In this document: positions 43,727 to 52,771 of the stretch, in pieces
Layout: each line of letters opens with the position of its first letter
Numbering within the stretch: the stretch's first letter is position 1
Assembly: GCA_947648875.1 (NCBI GenBank)
Contig: CANSPM010000008.1
Coordinates: forward strand, 31,361 to 95,360
Origin: an uncultured Lachnospiraceae bacterium
Lineage (GTDB): Bacteria; Bacillota; Clostridia; Lachnospirales; Lachnospiraceae
Direction: 5' to 3'
Length of the DNA: 64,000 nucleotides
Translations under genes and position numbers: made by a program
The notes under the pieces: generated by a model
The model's database searches: none
Told to the model about the DNA's origin: nothing
The model's input: only the letters and a program-made list of their open reading frames with translations

Positions 43727-44209
43727 TTATGATCGTATGTTTTTTTCGGCCCAGAGCCGCAGAGCCGTGGCATTGGTGCTGATCTTTTCCAGAGAATTCA
43801 ATATATGCTGAAAAGCGGGCTTCTCGTAATCGTTAATACGTCCATCCTCGGAAATGGCGATCAGGGAGGCCCGAAGTCCCTCTATATCTTTCAGGGAACC
43901 CAGGACTTTCAGCGCCAGGCGGTCAAAATCGTCTATGGTCACCTCCTGGATGTTTCCCTTGCCAATGGGACATTCTTTCGCGCAATAGGAATTGCAAAGC
44001 TCCGGCGTGTTGTAGGCGTCTGCCATGGCCTTGACTTCTTCGGGGTAGGGAGCGATGGTGTTAAGTTCGATTCTCGCCAGGCGGGTGCGGTCTATGCCGA
44101 TGATCTCAGCGGCTTTTTCCCGGCTGGAAAAATCGTCGTTGTTTTCGGCGGCCTCGCAACGCGCGTGATAATACATGCTGTCTGCTGCTTTTGTAGCTTT
44201 TTTGCTCAT
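43727..44209 (-). CDS. XRE-like helix-turn-helix protein
   Basis: A 160-residue protein with an N-terminal helix-turn-helix at about 25-60 (REKAAEIIGIDRTRLARIE). The C-terminal half contains C-x3-C-x3-C (ELCNSYCAKECPIG) and a helical tail. The ATG at 44209 (MSKKATKAADSMYY) gives a normal repressor layout. GAGG lies about ten bases upstream; a start at 44251 is possible. The target is unknown. Confidence 0.7.
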   Translation of the reverse strand: MSKKATKAADSMYYHARCEAAENNDDFSSREKAAEIIGIDRTRLARIELNTIAPYPEEVKAMADAYNTPELCNSYCAKECPIGKGNIQEVTIDDFDRLALKVLGSLKDIEGLRASLIAISEDGRINDYEKPAFQHILNSLEKISTNATALRLWAEKNIRS

Positions 44210-44328
44210 GGTGTTCTTGTCCTCGCTGCTGTAACTTATCCAATCAGTCATACAAACTGTTTTTAGTGTATCGGATTCCGGCTGTTTTGTAAAGAAAAAT
44301 ATTTCAGGTAAAATCATATACAAAGCGG

Positions 44329-44357
44329 TTGAGGATTCTGAGAAAATCTGCTAAAAT
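44329..44357 (+). promoter_or_regulatory. Promoter of the SPFH gene
   Basis: TTGAGG (44329-44334), a 17-bp spacer and TAAAAT (44352-44357) lie in the divergent gap between the XRE-like and SPFH genes. Confidence 0.65.
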
Positions 44358-44544
44358 AAAAACAGTTGTATTTTTTCAGAGCAGTGCCCGGTCTGCGGGA
44401 AGTGACCGGAAAGGCGTATATTGCCCGCCGGACCGCTCAAGGGATATGGAACACGGGATTATATTCGGACAGGCCGCATGAGTGTTGCGCAGCGGGATAC
44501 GGTGTGGGTGGTTACAGAAATTTAAAGGCAGGAGGAGTTACGGA

Positions 44545-45879
44545 ATGGGTTTGATTAGTGCGGCAAAGGACGCGATCAAGGGGATGCTGGCGGATCAGTG
44601 GAGGGAGTACTTTTATTGTGACGCTATGCCAAACGAGGTGCTGGTGACCAAGGGCAGGGTTCGGACAACCGGAAAAAACGGCAACAAGGGTACGGATAAT
44701 GTCATCACCAGCGGCTCCATCATCGCTGTCAACGAGGGACAGTGCATGATCATCGTGGATCAGGGGGAGATTGTGGAATTCTGCGCGGACGCAGGGGAGT
44801 TTGTGTATGACGCTTCCACCGAGCCGAGCCTGTTCTGCGGCAGTCTGAGTGAAAGCCTAAAGAACACTTTTCAAAATATAGGTAAACGCTTTACTTTTGG
44901 CGGCAGTGCCGGCAAGGATCAGCGGGTATATTACTTTAATATTAAGGAGATAATGGGGAATTTGTTCGGCACCGCCAGCCCCATTCCTTTCCGCGTGGTG
45001 GATAGCAATATTGGTCTGGATGTGGATACCACTGTCAAGTGTAACGGGCAGTATTCCTTCAGGATGATTGATCCTCTGTTGTTTTATAAGAATGTAAGCG
45101 GCAATGTGACGCAGGACTATGACAGATCCCAGATACAGGCCACCTTAAAGACAGAGTTTTTGACGGCCTTGCAGCCTGCTCTGGCCAGGATTTCTGCTCA
45201 GGGCATCCGCTATTATGAACTGGCTGGCAACACGGAGAAGATGGCCGAAGTTCTCAACGAGGTACTCAGCGAGAAATGGAGGACCCTGCGGGGAATCGAG
45301 ATTGTCTCCATCGGCTTTAACAGTGTGAAGATCCCGGATGACGACGAGAAGATGATCAAGGATCTGCAAAAGACCGCCGTGATGCGCAACGCCAATATGG
45401 CGGCAGCTACACTGGTGGGTGCTCAGGCCGAGGCTATGAAAGCGGCGGCATCCAATACGGCCACAGGGCCAATGATGGCTTTCGCGGGCATGAATATGGC
45501 CGGCCAGGCGGGGGGATTCGACGCCAACGCGCTATATGCCATGGGCGCCCGGCAGCAGTCAGCGCAGGCTTCGTCCGGACAGTCTGCCCCTGTGCAGGCA
45601 CCAATACTGGGATGGACCTGTAGCTGTGGCAAGGCGGACAACAGAGGGAAATTCTGTGAGGAGTGCGGCGGCAGGAAGCCGGAGAATGCGGGATGGACCT
45701 GTAGCTGCGGCGCGGTAAACCAGGGGAAATTCTGTTCGGAATGCGGCGGCAGGAAGCCAAAGGGTGCGTCGCTGTACAGATGCGATAAGTGTGGCTGGGA
45801 GCCGGAAGATCCTGCGCATCCGCCCAAATTCTGTCCGGAATGCGGAGATATATTTGACGACAGCGATATCGTGTCATAG
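44545..45879 (+). CDS. SPFH domain protein with C-terminal zinc ribbons (YdjI-like)
   Basis: A 444-residue protein. Residues about 25-300 form the SPFH/virion-core-like domain of the Bacillus YdjI type (DQWREYFYCDAMPNEVLVTK, EIVSIGFNSVKIPD). A Gly/Ala/Gln linker leads to two near-identical zinc ribbons (GWTCSCG...KFCEECGGRKP) and a third C-x2-C pair. YdjI-like proteins bind membrane-stress machinery, and the ribbons may recruit partners. The ATG at 44545 follows AGGAGGAGTTACGG. Confidence 0.85.
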   Translation: MGLISAAKDAIKGMLADQWREYFYCDAMPNEVLVTKGRVRTTGKNGNKGTDNVITSGSIIAVNEGQCMIIVDQGEIVEFCADAGEFVYDASTEPSLFCGSLSESLKNTFQNIGKRFTFGGSAGKDQRVYYFNIKEIMGNLFGTASPIPFRVVDSNIGLDVDTTVKCNGQYSFRMIDPLLFYKNVSGNVTQDYDRSQIQATLKTEFLTALQPALARISAQGIRYYELAGNTEKMAEVLNEVLSEKWRTLRGIEIVSIGFNSVKIPDDDEKMIKDLQKTAVMRNANMAAATLVGAQAEAMKAAASNTATGPMMAFAGMNMAGQAGGFDANALYAMGARQQSAQASSGQSAPVQAPILGWTCSCGKADNRGKFCEECGGRKPENAGWTCSCGAVNQGKFCSECGGRKPKGASLYRCDKCGWEPEDPAHPPKFCPECGDIFDDSDIVS

Positions 45880-45990
45880 AGATTCCGGGTAAGGCAGATC
45901 AGCGCTGGCGGGGCCATATGGCTGCGCCGGCGTTTTTGCGCGAGATGGGCATTTTGGACTGGCCCGAACAATGTGGAGAAAGATAAGACG

Positions 45991-48267
45991 ATGAGTATAT
46001 ATGACACTTTAAACAGAGAACAAAAAGAGGCGGTTATGACCACCGAAGGTCCTCTTCTGCTGCTGGCGGGGGCGGGTTCCGGCAAGACCCGAGTGCTGAC
46101 CCACAGGATTGCCTATCTGATCGACGAGGTGGGGGTCAATCCCTGGAATATTCTGGCCATCACCTTCACCAACAAGGCTGCCGGGGAGATGCGGGAACGC
46201 GTGGATCATATCGTGGGATTCGGGGCAGACCAGGTGTGGGTGTCCACTTTTCACTCCACCTGTGTGCGCATTCTGCGCAGGTATATAGACAAGTTGGGAT
46301 TTGACAATCATTTTACCATCTACGATACAGATGATCAGAAGACCATCATCAAGGACGTGTGTAAGAGGCAGATGATTGACACGAAGATGCTGAAGGAGCG
46401 AACAGTACTGTCCGCCATCTCCTCCGCCAAAAATGAGTTGATATCTCCTACAGAATACGAATTGCAGGCCATGGGGGATTTTCAGAAAAAAAAGATTGCG
46501 GCCTGTTACAAGGAGTACCAGCGGGAACTGAAAAAGAGCAACGCACTGGATTTTGACGATTTGCTGGTTATGACTGTGGAACTGTTAAAAAGCTGTCCTG
46601 AGGTTCTGAACCAGTATCAGGAGCGGTTTCGTTATATTATGGTGGACGAGTACCAGGACACCAATACGGCGCAGTTTGAACTGATCCGGCTTTTAGCGGA
46701 CAAATTCAGGAACCTATGCGTGGTGGGGGATGACGATCAGTCCATTTACAAGTTCCGGGGGGCCAATATCCGGAATATACTGGATTATGAAAAGGTGTAC
46801 CCGGAGGCCAGAGTCATCAAGCTGGAACAGAATTACCGGTCTACGGGCAATATTCTGGACACGGCCAACGCTGTGATCCGCAACAACAGGGGACGTAAGG
46901 AAAAAACTCTCTGGACGGCGAAGGAGCAGGGCAGCAGGATTCATTTCCGGCAGTTTGACAACGGATACGAGGAGGCGGAGTTTATCTCGGATGATATTGC
47001 GGCCAGAGTGCGGAAAGGCCAGGCGCGTTACGGTGACTGCGCCATTCTCTACCGCACCAACGCCCAGTCCCGCGCGCTGGAGGAGCGGCTGGTGGTGGAC
47101 GGGATGCCGTATAACGTGGTTGGAGGCGTCAATTTCTATGCCCGCAGGGAGATCAAGGATATCCTTGCCTATCTCAAAACCATCGACAACGGCAGAGATG
47201 ATCTGGCGGTAAAAAGGATCATCAATGTGCCTAGGCGGGGCATCGGCAACGCCACACTGGATAAGGTGCAGGGTTATGCGGATATGCGCGGCATTACTTT
47301 TTATCAGGCGTTGGAACAGATGGACCAGATCGCCAGTCTGGGTAAGGCGGCGGCCAAACTGGAGCCCTTTGTAAAGATGATCCAGGTGTTCAAGGCCAAG
47401 GCAAAATACTACGGCATTGTGGATCTGATTCATGAGATCATGGACACCATTGACTACGGGGCGTATTTGCAGAGTATTGACGATGAGGACGGCAATGACA
47501 GAATGGAGAATGTGGATGAATTTCTGAGCAGGGCCGTGTTCTATGAGCAGACACACGACGAGATTTCTCTCAGCGAGTTTCTGGAGGAGATTGCGCTGGT
47601 GGCCGATATAGACAGCCTGGAAAACGGCGCGGACAGGATATTGCTGATGACATTGCACAGCGCAAAGGGGCTGGAATTTCCATATGTGTATCTGGCGGGC
47701 ATGGAGGACGGTCTGTTCCCCAGCTATATGTGCGTCAATTCGGATGATCCGGGGGATCTGGAGGAGGAGCGCAGGCTGGCCTATGTGGGGATCACCAGGG
47801 CGCAGGAGGAGTTGACCCTGACCTATGCCAGAAGCCGTATGATTCGGGGGGAGAATCAGTATAACCCGGTGAGCCGCTTTGTGCAGGAGATTCCGGGGGA
47901 ACTTTTAGACAATACGCCCCCCGGGAAAAAGGTGATGAGTGCGGGTGATTTTGGCGGCAGCGGAGGCGGCGATTTCCGGCCCAAGGCCATTCTGCGGCCC
48001 AGGGTGACGCCTAGGGAAAACAAACCCTATATAGCCCAGGGAATCGGAGGGCTAAACAAGATTGCCGGTATCACGAAAGGGGAAAGCATGGAGACATTGG
48101 GCGAACTGGAATACCGGGAGGGAGACAGGGTTCGCCATATAAAATACGGGGAGGGAACGGTGACCCTGATCGCCAGAGAACCCCGGGATTACAAGGTTAC
48201 GGTGGAGTTTGACAGAGCCGGGCAAAAAATTATGTACGCGTCTTTCGCAAAACTAAAAAAAGTGTAG
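45991..48267 (+). CDS. pcrA: ATP-dependent DNA helicase PcrA
   Basis: A superfamily 1 3'-5' helicase of 758 residues used in repair and replication restart. Motif Ia follows Walker A AGAGSGKTRVL (about 28-38). DEYQDTN, GDDDQSIYKFRGA, TLHSAKGLEF and YVGITRAQEEL appear in order. The C-terminal tail (about 640-758) carries the RNA-polymerase-binding Tudor-like end (GDRVRHIKYGEGTV). The start at 45991 is chosen over the GTG at 45973 for its normal N-terminus MSIYDTLNREQKEAV. Confidence 0.97.
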   Translation: MSIYDTLNREQKEAVMTTEGPLLLLAGAGSGKTRVLTHRIAYLIDEVGVNPWNILAITFTNKAAGEMRERVDHIVGFGADQVWVSTFHSTCVRILRRYIDKLGFDNHFTIYDTDDQKTIIKDVCKRQMIDTKMLKERTVLSAISSAKNELISPTEYELQAMGDFQKKKIAACYKEYQRELKKSNALDFDDLLVMTVELLKSCPEVLNQYQERFRYIMVDEYQDTNTAQFELIRLLADKFRNLCVVGDDDQSIYKFRGANIRNILDYEKVYPEARVIKLEQNYRSTGNILDTANAVIRNNRGRKEKTLWTAKEQGSRIHFRQFDNGYEEAEFISDDIAARVRKGQARYGDCAILYRTNAQSRALEERLVVDGMPYNVVGGVNFYARREIKDILAYLKTIDNGRDDLAVKRIINVPRRGIGNATLDKVQGYADMRGITFYQALEQMDQIASLGKAAAKLEPFVKMIQVFKAKAKYYGIVDLIHEIMDTIDYGAYLQSIDDEDGNDRMENVDEFLSRAVFYEQTHDEISLSEFLEEIALVADIDSLENGADRILLMTLHSAKGLEFPYVYLAGMEDGLFPSYMCVNSDDPGDLEEERRLAYVGITRAQEELTLTYARSRMIRGENQYNPVSRFVQEIPGELLDNTPPGKKVMSAGDFGGSGGGDFRPKAILRPRVTPRENKPYIAQGIGGLNKIAGITKGESMETLGELEYREGDRVRHIKYGEGTVTLIAREPRDYKVTVEFDRAGQKIMYASFAKLKKV

Positions 48268-48328
48268 TAAATTGATTGCATTTGTGGTATTCTATTCTTA
48301 ACAACATATCAGAAAGGATGATTGTGAT

Positions 48329-48580
48329 ATGAATATGACAGAATTAAAGAAACTGAGCGAGCTGCTGGGCAGCAAGAAGGAAGAGGAGAGGAAGAGCAAT
48401 ACGCTGGTGTGGGTTCTGGCTGTCATCGGTGCCGTGGCGGCTGTGGCTGCCATCGCCTATGCGGTGTACCGTTATTTTACGCCCGCTTATCTGGAAGACT
48501 TTGAGGATGATTTTGAAGACGAGTTTGAGGATGAGGATGACGACGAGGAGGATATCTTCGAGGACGAGGGTGAGAACTAA
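48329..48580 (+). CDS. Small single-pass membrane protein with acidic tail
   Basis: An 83-residue protein. A basic N-terminal helix is followed by one membrane helix (about 27-46, VWVLAVIGAVAAVAAIAYAV). The tail has about 30 residues, nearly all Asp and Glu (DFEDEFEDEDDDEEDIFEDE). Such tails can bind cations or basic proteins. AAAGGATG precedes the ATG. It lies between pcrA and rlmD in the same direction; function unknown. Confidence 0.75.
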   Translation: MNMTELKKLSELLGSKKEEERKSNTLVWVLAVIGAVAAVAAIAYAVYRYFTPAYLEDFEDDFEDEFEDEDDDEEDIFEDEGEN

Positions 48581-48619
48581 AGTTGTATTAAGAACGGTTG
48601 GTTTCTTAGTGAGGTAAAC

Positions 48620-50179
48620 ATGAAAAAGGGACAGGTGTATACTGGGATTGTGGAGCGTGTGGAGTTTCCCAACAAGGGCATTGTAAGGGCCGGAGAGGAG
48701 ACATGCGTTGTAAAGAACAGCCTGCCCGGACAGAAAGTTTCCTTCCTCGTTAATAAGGTGCGACATGGGAAGGCGGAAGCCAGACTTCTGGAGGTGGTTG
48801 AATCATCCCCTCTGGAAACAGGCTCTCCGTGTTCCCATTTTGGCTTGTGTGGAGGCTGCACTTATCTGTCTCTGCCCTATGAGGAGCAGCTTCGGGTCAA
48901 GGAGCGGCAGGTGAAGGAACTGCTGGAACGGGCGCTGGGGGCACAGAAGGAGCCCTGGCATTGGGAGGGCATCAAGGGAAGTCCCCGCCCCTATGCCTAT
49001 CGGAACAAGATGGAGTTTTCCTTTGGGGATGAGGTGAAGGATGGACCTCTGTCTCTGGGTATGCACAAGAGGGGCAGCATGTATGATGTGGTGCATGTGA
49101 AGGACTGTAGGATTGTGGATGAGGATTACCGGAGGATTCTGGAGGCTGTGCTGGCTTATTTTCAGGTCCGGGGTATCGGTTTTTATCACAAGATGCGGCA
49201 CGAAGGGTTTTTGCGTCATCTGCTGGTGAGAAAAGCGGCTGGGACGGGAGAGATTTTGGTAGCGCTGGTGACCTCCTCCCAGGCACCTGTGGGCGGCGCA
49301 TTTGGGCAGCAGGGGGATGCGGTAGAAATCCGGACGTTGACGGAGGGCTTTCGGGCGTGTCTGCTTAAGATGCAGGACCATGGAGAGTTGTCCGGCGTTC
49401 TGGTAGGGATATTACATATCACCAATGATTCCCTGGCGGATGTGGTGCAGAGTGACCGCACGGAGATTTTGTACGGACGGGACTATATCTATGAGGAACT
49501 GCTGGGGCTGCGGTTTAAGATATCCACTTTTTCCTTTTTCCAGACCAACACTTACAGTGCAGAGGTTTTGTACGAGACCGCCAGGGAGTATGTGGGAAAG
49601 ACAGAAGAGGAGAGAGAGGAGATCTGCCCGGTTTCTATCCGTTCCCATGACGTGGAAGAGGACTGCGGCAAGGCGGAGCAGGAAGAGGGGACAAAAGTTG
49701 CGGACAATTCGGCGGGAAGGGAAAGGCTGCTCTACGATCTGTACAGCGGTACGGGTACCATTGCCCAGCTGATGGCAGCGGCGGCGGACCGTGTGATCGG
49801 GGTGGAGATTGTGGAAGAAGCCGTGGAAGCAGCCCGGGAGAACGCGGCGTTAAACGGGCTGGATAACTGCGAATTTATCGCCGGGGATGTGTTGAAAGTG
49901 TTGGATGAACTGACAGAGAAACCGGACTTGATCGTTCTGGACCCGCCAAGAGACGGCATTCATCCCAAGGCACTGCCTAAGATAGCCGCGCGCATTAGGG
50001 CAAAGAAAATAGTATATATTTCTTGTAAGCCTACGAGTTTGGCCCGCGATCTTATAGAGCTACAAAAGTATGGCTACCAGGTAGGCCGTGTATGCTGTGT
50101 TGACATGTTTCCTGGTACCGTACACGTAGAAACCGTTTGTGAGTTGATCTTAAAAGAAGATCAGCAGAATGACCAATAA
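48620..50179 (+). CDS. rlmD: 23S rRNA (uracil-5-)-methyltransferase, RlmD type
   Basis: Methylates U1939 or U747-type uridines of 23S rRNA using SAM. The 519 residues comprise a TRAM domain (1-60), a 4Fe-4S motif (Cys71, Cys77, Cys80 in PCSHFGLCGGC), the central domain, and a SAM-binding domain with YDLYSGTGTIAQ and LDPPRDGIHP. The catalytic loop is YISCKPTSLARDL. About 40 acidic or polar residues are inserted before the SAM motif. The final 45 or so codons differ in codon use from the rest (Val GTA instead of GTG), because the mobile element supplies this end. The stop overlaps the recombinase gene by 19 bp. Confidence 0.93.
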   Translation: MKKGQVYTGIVERVEFPNKGIVRAGEETCVVKNSLPGQKVSFLVNKVRHGKAEARLLEVVESSPLETGSPCSHFGLCGGCTYLSLPYEEQLRVKERQVKELLERALGAQKEPWHWEGIKGSPRPYAYRNKMEFSFGDEVKDGPLSLGMHKRGSMYDVVHVKDCRIVDEDYRRILEAVLAYFQVRGIGFYHKMRHEGFLRHLLVRKAAGTGEILVALVTSSQAPVGGAFGQQGDAVEIRTLTEGFRACLLKMQDHGELSGVLVGILHITNDSLADVVQSDRTEILYGRDYIYEELLGLRFKISTFSFFQTNTYSAEVLYETAREYVGKTEEEREEICPVSIRSHDVEEDCGKAEQEEGTKVADNSAGRERLLYDLYSGTGTIAQLMAAAADRVIGVEIVEEAVEAARENAALNGLDNCEFIAGDVLKVLDELTEKPDLIVLDPPRDGIHPKALPKIAARIRAKKIVYISCKPTSLARDLIELQKYGYQVGRVCCVDMFPGTVHVETVCELILKEDQQNDQ

Positions 50180-51645
50180 ATAGTTATGTTGTTATTTAAT
50201 ACAACTATTTTATCTATAATGGAATGGATAAGCCGTTGCGTGGTTTCCAGATCACCAGAGTCAACGATAGCGGAAAAGCCTTGTAATTCTTCCCAGGTTG
50301 AATCCAGAGATCTATGAGCTTCAGCGGAATCTAAGGAAACTAGATTTTGCTGAAGCTTTTTCTTTTCTTTTTTCAGAACACCGAGCCGTGGTGTTATTTC
50401 TTCCAGACCTACGAGGCCAGTCTGATATAGGTTCAGAAGTCGGTCCATTTGCTTATCTACTTCCGCCACACGTTCCCGAAGAACGGAAAAATCCGCCGGA
50501 GCTTCGTTTTGGCATCTTTCCACCATAGAATCGAAGTAAGATCGATCAAGGGAAAGTTTTTTAATTTCATTGACAACCAAGGTGTCCAGTTCTTCCACCG
50601 TATAGGGATGTATCCTGTTGGAGCAGTTATTCGATTTTATCATAACAGAGGACGTCCGGGCAACAGAATGACAGATGTATTTTTTCTTTGCCTTTGACAC
50701 CTTTCTGGCATACATACGCGCCCCGCAGTCGCCACAAAACAAGAGACCTGTTAAAAGGTTGTCCCCGCGTCCGGGAGTTCCCAGAGAGAAGCAATAAGAG
50801 CGTTTATCTATTGCCTTATTATGCTCCAGGAGAGCAGCGGCTACATACCAATCCGGCTCGCTTATTATCGCTTCATGAATACCGTTAAATAATTCCCCTT
50901 TGAGTTGTACTTTTCCCATATAAACCGGATTAGACAAAATGCGCCGAATCGCTGTATTTTTCCCCCAGTCATATTGACCCGCCCCGTATTTATTCAGCAT
51001 ATGGCGTCCGATGGCACTAAGGCCCATGCCGCTCAGGAACATCTGAAATACTTCACGAACCATAATTGAAGTATAGGGATCTACAAGCAATTCGTTACAA
51101 CCCTCTTTAAACTTATAACCAGTTGGAGCATGGGAGCCGGAAAAGTACCCTTTACGGATTTTCGCAACGCGGCCCATAGTAGTCCGGACTCGAATATTAT
51201 CACGTTCCATTTGAGCAAACGCCGCCAGAATACCAACGATACAGCGTCCAAAGGGGGTGGAAGTATCAAAACTTTCCATAATGGATATGAAGTTACAATT
51301 ATTTGCAAGAAATACGTCTTCTAAAAGAATAAGCGTATCTTTTTGAGATCGGGATAGACGGTCTAACTTCCAGACTAATATTTTTTTACACCGGCCATGC
51401 TGAGCATCTAAAATCAATTCTTTAAGCCCTGGTCTGTCCATAGTAGCACCAGAGAAACCTGGATCCACACAAACACTATTTATTTTAAAACCCATAGCCT
51501 GGCAATATGCACGGAGCTTTGTTTCCTGCTCCTCTACGCTATAACCTTCTTCCGCCTGTTCCGTTGTAGATACCCGGATATACAGATCGGCCACGTTTTC
51601 AAGATTGAAAGCAGCCGGAGCCGGGCTTAATTCCTTTTGTTTCAT
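50161..51645 (-). CDS. Large serine recombinase (integrase)
   Basis: Integrates and excises the element by site-specific recombination. The 494 residues show the N-terminal catalytic domain with the active Ser in LYIRVSTTEQ (about 26), followed by GFSGATMDRPGL and LVWKLDRLSRS. A recombinase domain precedes a zinc ribbon (LFCGDCGARMYARK, then C at HSVA...NNCSNR) and a C-terminal coiled coil (about 400-450). The stop codon overlaps rlmD tail to tail. AAGGAGGACT lies upstream of the ATG. Confidence 0.95.
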   Translation of the reverse strand: MKQKELSPAPAAFNLENVADLYIRVSTTEQAEEGYSVEEQETKLRAYCQAMGFKINSVCVDPGFSGATMDRPGLKELILDAQHGRCKKILVWKLDRLSRSQKDTLILLEDVFLANNCNFISIMESFDTSTPFGRCIVGILAAFAQMERDNIRVRTTMGRVAKIRKGYFSGSHAPTGYKFKEGCNELLVDPYTSIMVREVFQMFLSGMGLSAIGRHMLNKYGAGQYDWGKNTAIRRILSNPVYMGKVQLKGELFNGIHEAIISEPDWYVAAALLEHNKAIDKRSYCFSLGTPGRGDNLLTGLLFCGDCGARMYARKVSKAKKKYICHSVARTSSVMIKSNNCSNRIHPYTVEELDTLVVNEIKKLSLDRSYFDSMVERCQNEAPADFSVLRERVAEVDKQMDRLLNLYQTGLVGLEEITPRLGVLKKEKKKLQQNLVSLDSAEAHRSLDSTWEELQGFSAIVDSGDLETTQRLIHSIIDKIVVLNNNITIYWSFC

Positions 51646-51695
51646 AAAGCATAGTCCTCCTTAAAAACGGGCGCAAAAATAGCCCCGCCTTGTAC

Positions 51696-51724
51696 TTGTG
51701 TTTTCGGCCGGACCATGCTATAAT
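51696..51724 (+). promoter_or_regulatory. Promoter of the candidate small RNA
   Basis: TTGTGT (51696-51701), a 17-bp spacer and TATAAT (51719-51724). It points away from the recombinase gene towards a strong terminator about 45-85 bp downstream. Confidence 0.6.
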
Positions 51725-51730
51725 ACATTT

Positions 51731-51812
51731 GCTCGGAATGTTTATAACATGGCCTTTAAAGCCGTCCCGTCCCCGTAAGCCACGCCAATGGCTGGGGGCG
51801 GGGTTCCTTTTT
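51731..51812 (+). ncRNA. Candidate small RNA of about 80 nt
   Basis: A promoter at 51696-51724 and a rho-independent terminator at 51764-51812 frame a short transcript without an open frame of note. The terminator hairpin (CCCGTCCCC..GCCA / TGGC..GGGGGCGGGG) is GC-rich and is followed by TTCCTTTTTATT. The transcript ends just at the 3' end of the convergent gene on the minus strand and could act as an antisense or trans-acting regulator. It is inferred only from the sequence signals. Confidence 0.5.
51764..51812 (+). terminator. Strong plus-strand terminator
   Basis: A long GC-rich stem (51765-51803) is followed by a T run (51807-51812). The T run is on the plus strand only, so it does not serve the minus-strand gene that ends at 51811. 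Confidence 0.75.
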
Positions 51813-52092
51813 ATTCTTCTTTGTTTTCTTCCTTCTTACGGAATTTCTCAGCGATTTTCTTTACCAGGAATACAATCCCTTGATAAATATAAGGTAGTAT
51901 AATATACATCAGCTTAAACAATTGCTTAATTACCCACCACATAGCAATAAATAAGTATTTGAACATTAGAGCTACATAAGTACACATAACCGCCAGAAAC
52001 TTATATAATTTCTTTGTAAAAGCGTCCGTTTTCTTTTGACGTTGCTTTCTTACGGCTTGCATTTTCCTATGCCCGCTTCCCGGTTTTGCCAT
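51811..52092 (-). CDS. Small membrane protein, 93 aa
   Basis: A 93-residue protein with a very basic N-terminus (GSGHRKMQAVRKQRQKK). One long or two short hydrophobic segments (about 32-78) are rich in Tyr, Phe and Trp (TYVALMFKYLFIAMWWVI), and a charged tail follows. It sits between the recombinase and the repressor, where elements often carry immunity or accessory genes. Function unknown. The ATG at 52092 follows AGAAAGGGGG. Confidence 0.6.
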   Translation of the reverse strand: MAKPGSGHRKMQAVRKQRQKKTDAFTKKLYKFLAVMCTYVALMFKYLFIAMWWVIKQLFKLMYIILPYIYQGIVFLVKKIAEKFRKKEENKEE

Positions 52093-52120
52093 TACGCCCG
52101 CCCCCTTTCTATACGTTTTA

Positions 52121-52618
52121 CTAAGATACTTCGGACTTTTCCGCCACTTTTTCTTCGCGCTCCAGTTCCTGGCGGTAAAGTTCGACTTTTTCGTCTACAG
52201 ATAGTTTTGAAAAATCGGCAACCGGAGCAACGGGAGTCGCAGGGGAAATTTCCCCGGATTGAAAAGCCGCCGCGACTTCCCGGACATAATTAAAAATTGT
52301 TTCCTGGGATTCCGGTTTGAGGTTCACGAACTTTTCAACCATAACATAGGCGGCATTAGATAAGCCGTATTCTTCGGACAGAGCATCCAGCGCAGAGCTG
52401 GGTGCAGCTTTGAACATTTCCCCAGTTCCATCCCTTAACCATTCTTCCCGAACATTAAACTCCCTACAAATAAGAGAAATAACCGGGGCCGAAGGATTAC
52501 GGCGCTCGCTTTCATATCCGGTTACGGTATTCTGAACCGAACCGATCCGCGCAGCAAATTCAGTTTGCGTTAAGCCTAATTCCTTCCGCAGCCTTTTTAT
52601 TCTACTTCCAATATTCAA
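52121..52618 (-). CDS. Element repressor (XRE/cI-like)
   Basis: A 165-residue DNA-binding protein. The helix-turn-helix is at about 8-62 (IKRLRKELGLTQTEFAARIG, TVTGYESERRNPSAPVI). A short linker and a helical C-terminal part follow. The start is a TTG at 52618, because AAGGAGGG lies seven bases upstream and the frame further up has no site. It is divergent from the first gene of the element's plus-strand operon, with a palindromic operator between the two promoters: the usual arrangement for a lysogeny-type switch. Confidence 0.85.
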   Translation of the reverse strand: MNIGSRIKRLRKELGLTQTEFAARIGSVQNTVTGYESERRNPSAPVISLICREFNVREEWLRDGTGEMFKAAPSSALDALSEEYGLSNAAYVMVEKFVNLKPESQETIFNYVREVAAAFQSGEISPATPVAPVADFSKLSVDEKVELYRQELEREEKVAEKSEVS

Positions 52619-52643
52619 AAGAAAACCCTCCTTTCTCTTTTCG

Positions 52644-52672
52644 ATTATATAAAAACAAAACGGCGTTGTCAA
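52644..52672 (-). promoter_or_regulatory. Repressor promoter
   Basis: On the minus strand TTGACA (52672-52667), a 17-bp spacer and TATAAT (52649-52644) lie 26 bp upstream of the TTG start. Confidence 0.8.
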
Positions 52673-52689
52673 TAAAAAATCGCGCTGGC

Positions 52690-52703
52690 AACATATATGT
52701 TGA
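52690..52703. promoter_or_regulatory. Palindromic operator between divergent promoters
   Basis: CAACATATATGTTG is a perfect 14-bp palindrome. It overlaps the -35 box of the rightward promoter (52700-52705) and lies 18 bp from the leftward -35 box. It is the best candidate site for the XRE repressor. Confidence 0.65.
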
Positions 52704-52729
52704 CAAACACGGCAAAGGCAATATATAAT
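52700..52729 (+). promoter_or_regulatory. Rightward promoter of the element operon
   Basis: TTGACA (52700-52705), an 18-bp spacer and TATAAT (52724-52729) lie about 43 bp upstream of the gene at 52772. Three further GGCA(A)-type half sites flank it (around 52711, 52733 and 52739). Confidence 0.75.
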
Positions 52730-52771
52730 AACGGCATAGGCAACAAAAGTTACAGAAAGGAGAACGCAAAG

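Noticed and set aside
46714..47658. Minus-strand open frame inside pcrA
   Set aside because: Antisense to the helicase motifs; His/Gln-rich translation without a start signal.
51690..51902. 70-codon plus-strand frame crossing the candidate small RNA
   Set aside because: It runs through a strong terminator and has no ribosome site.
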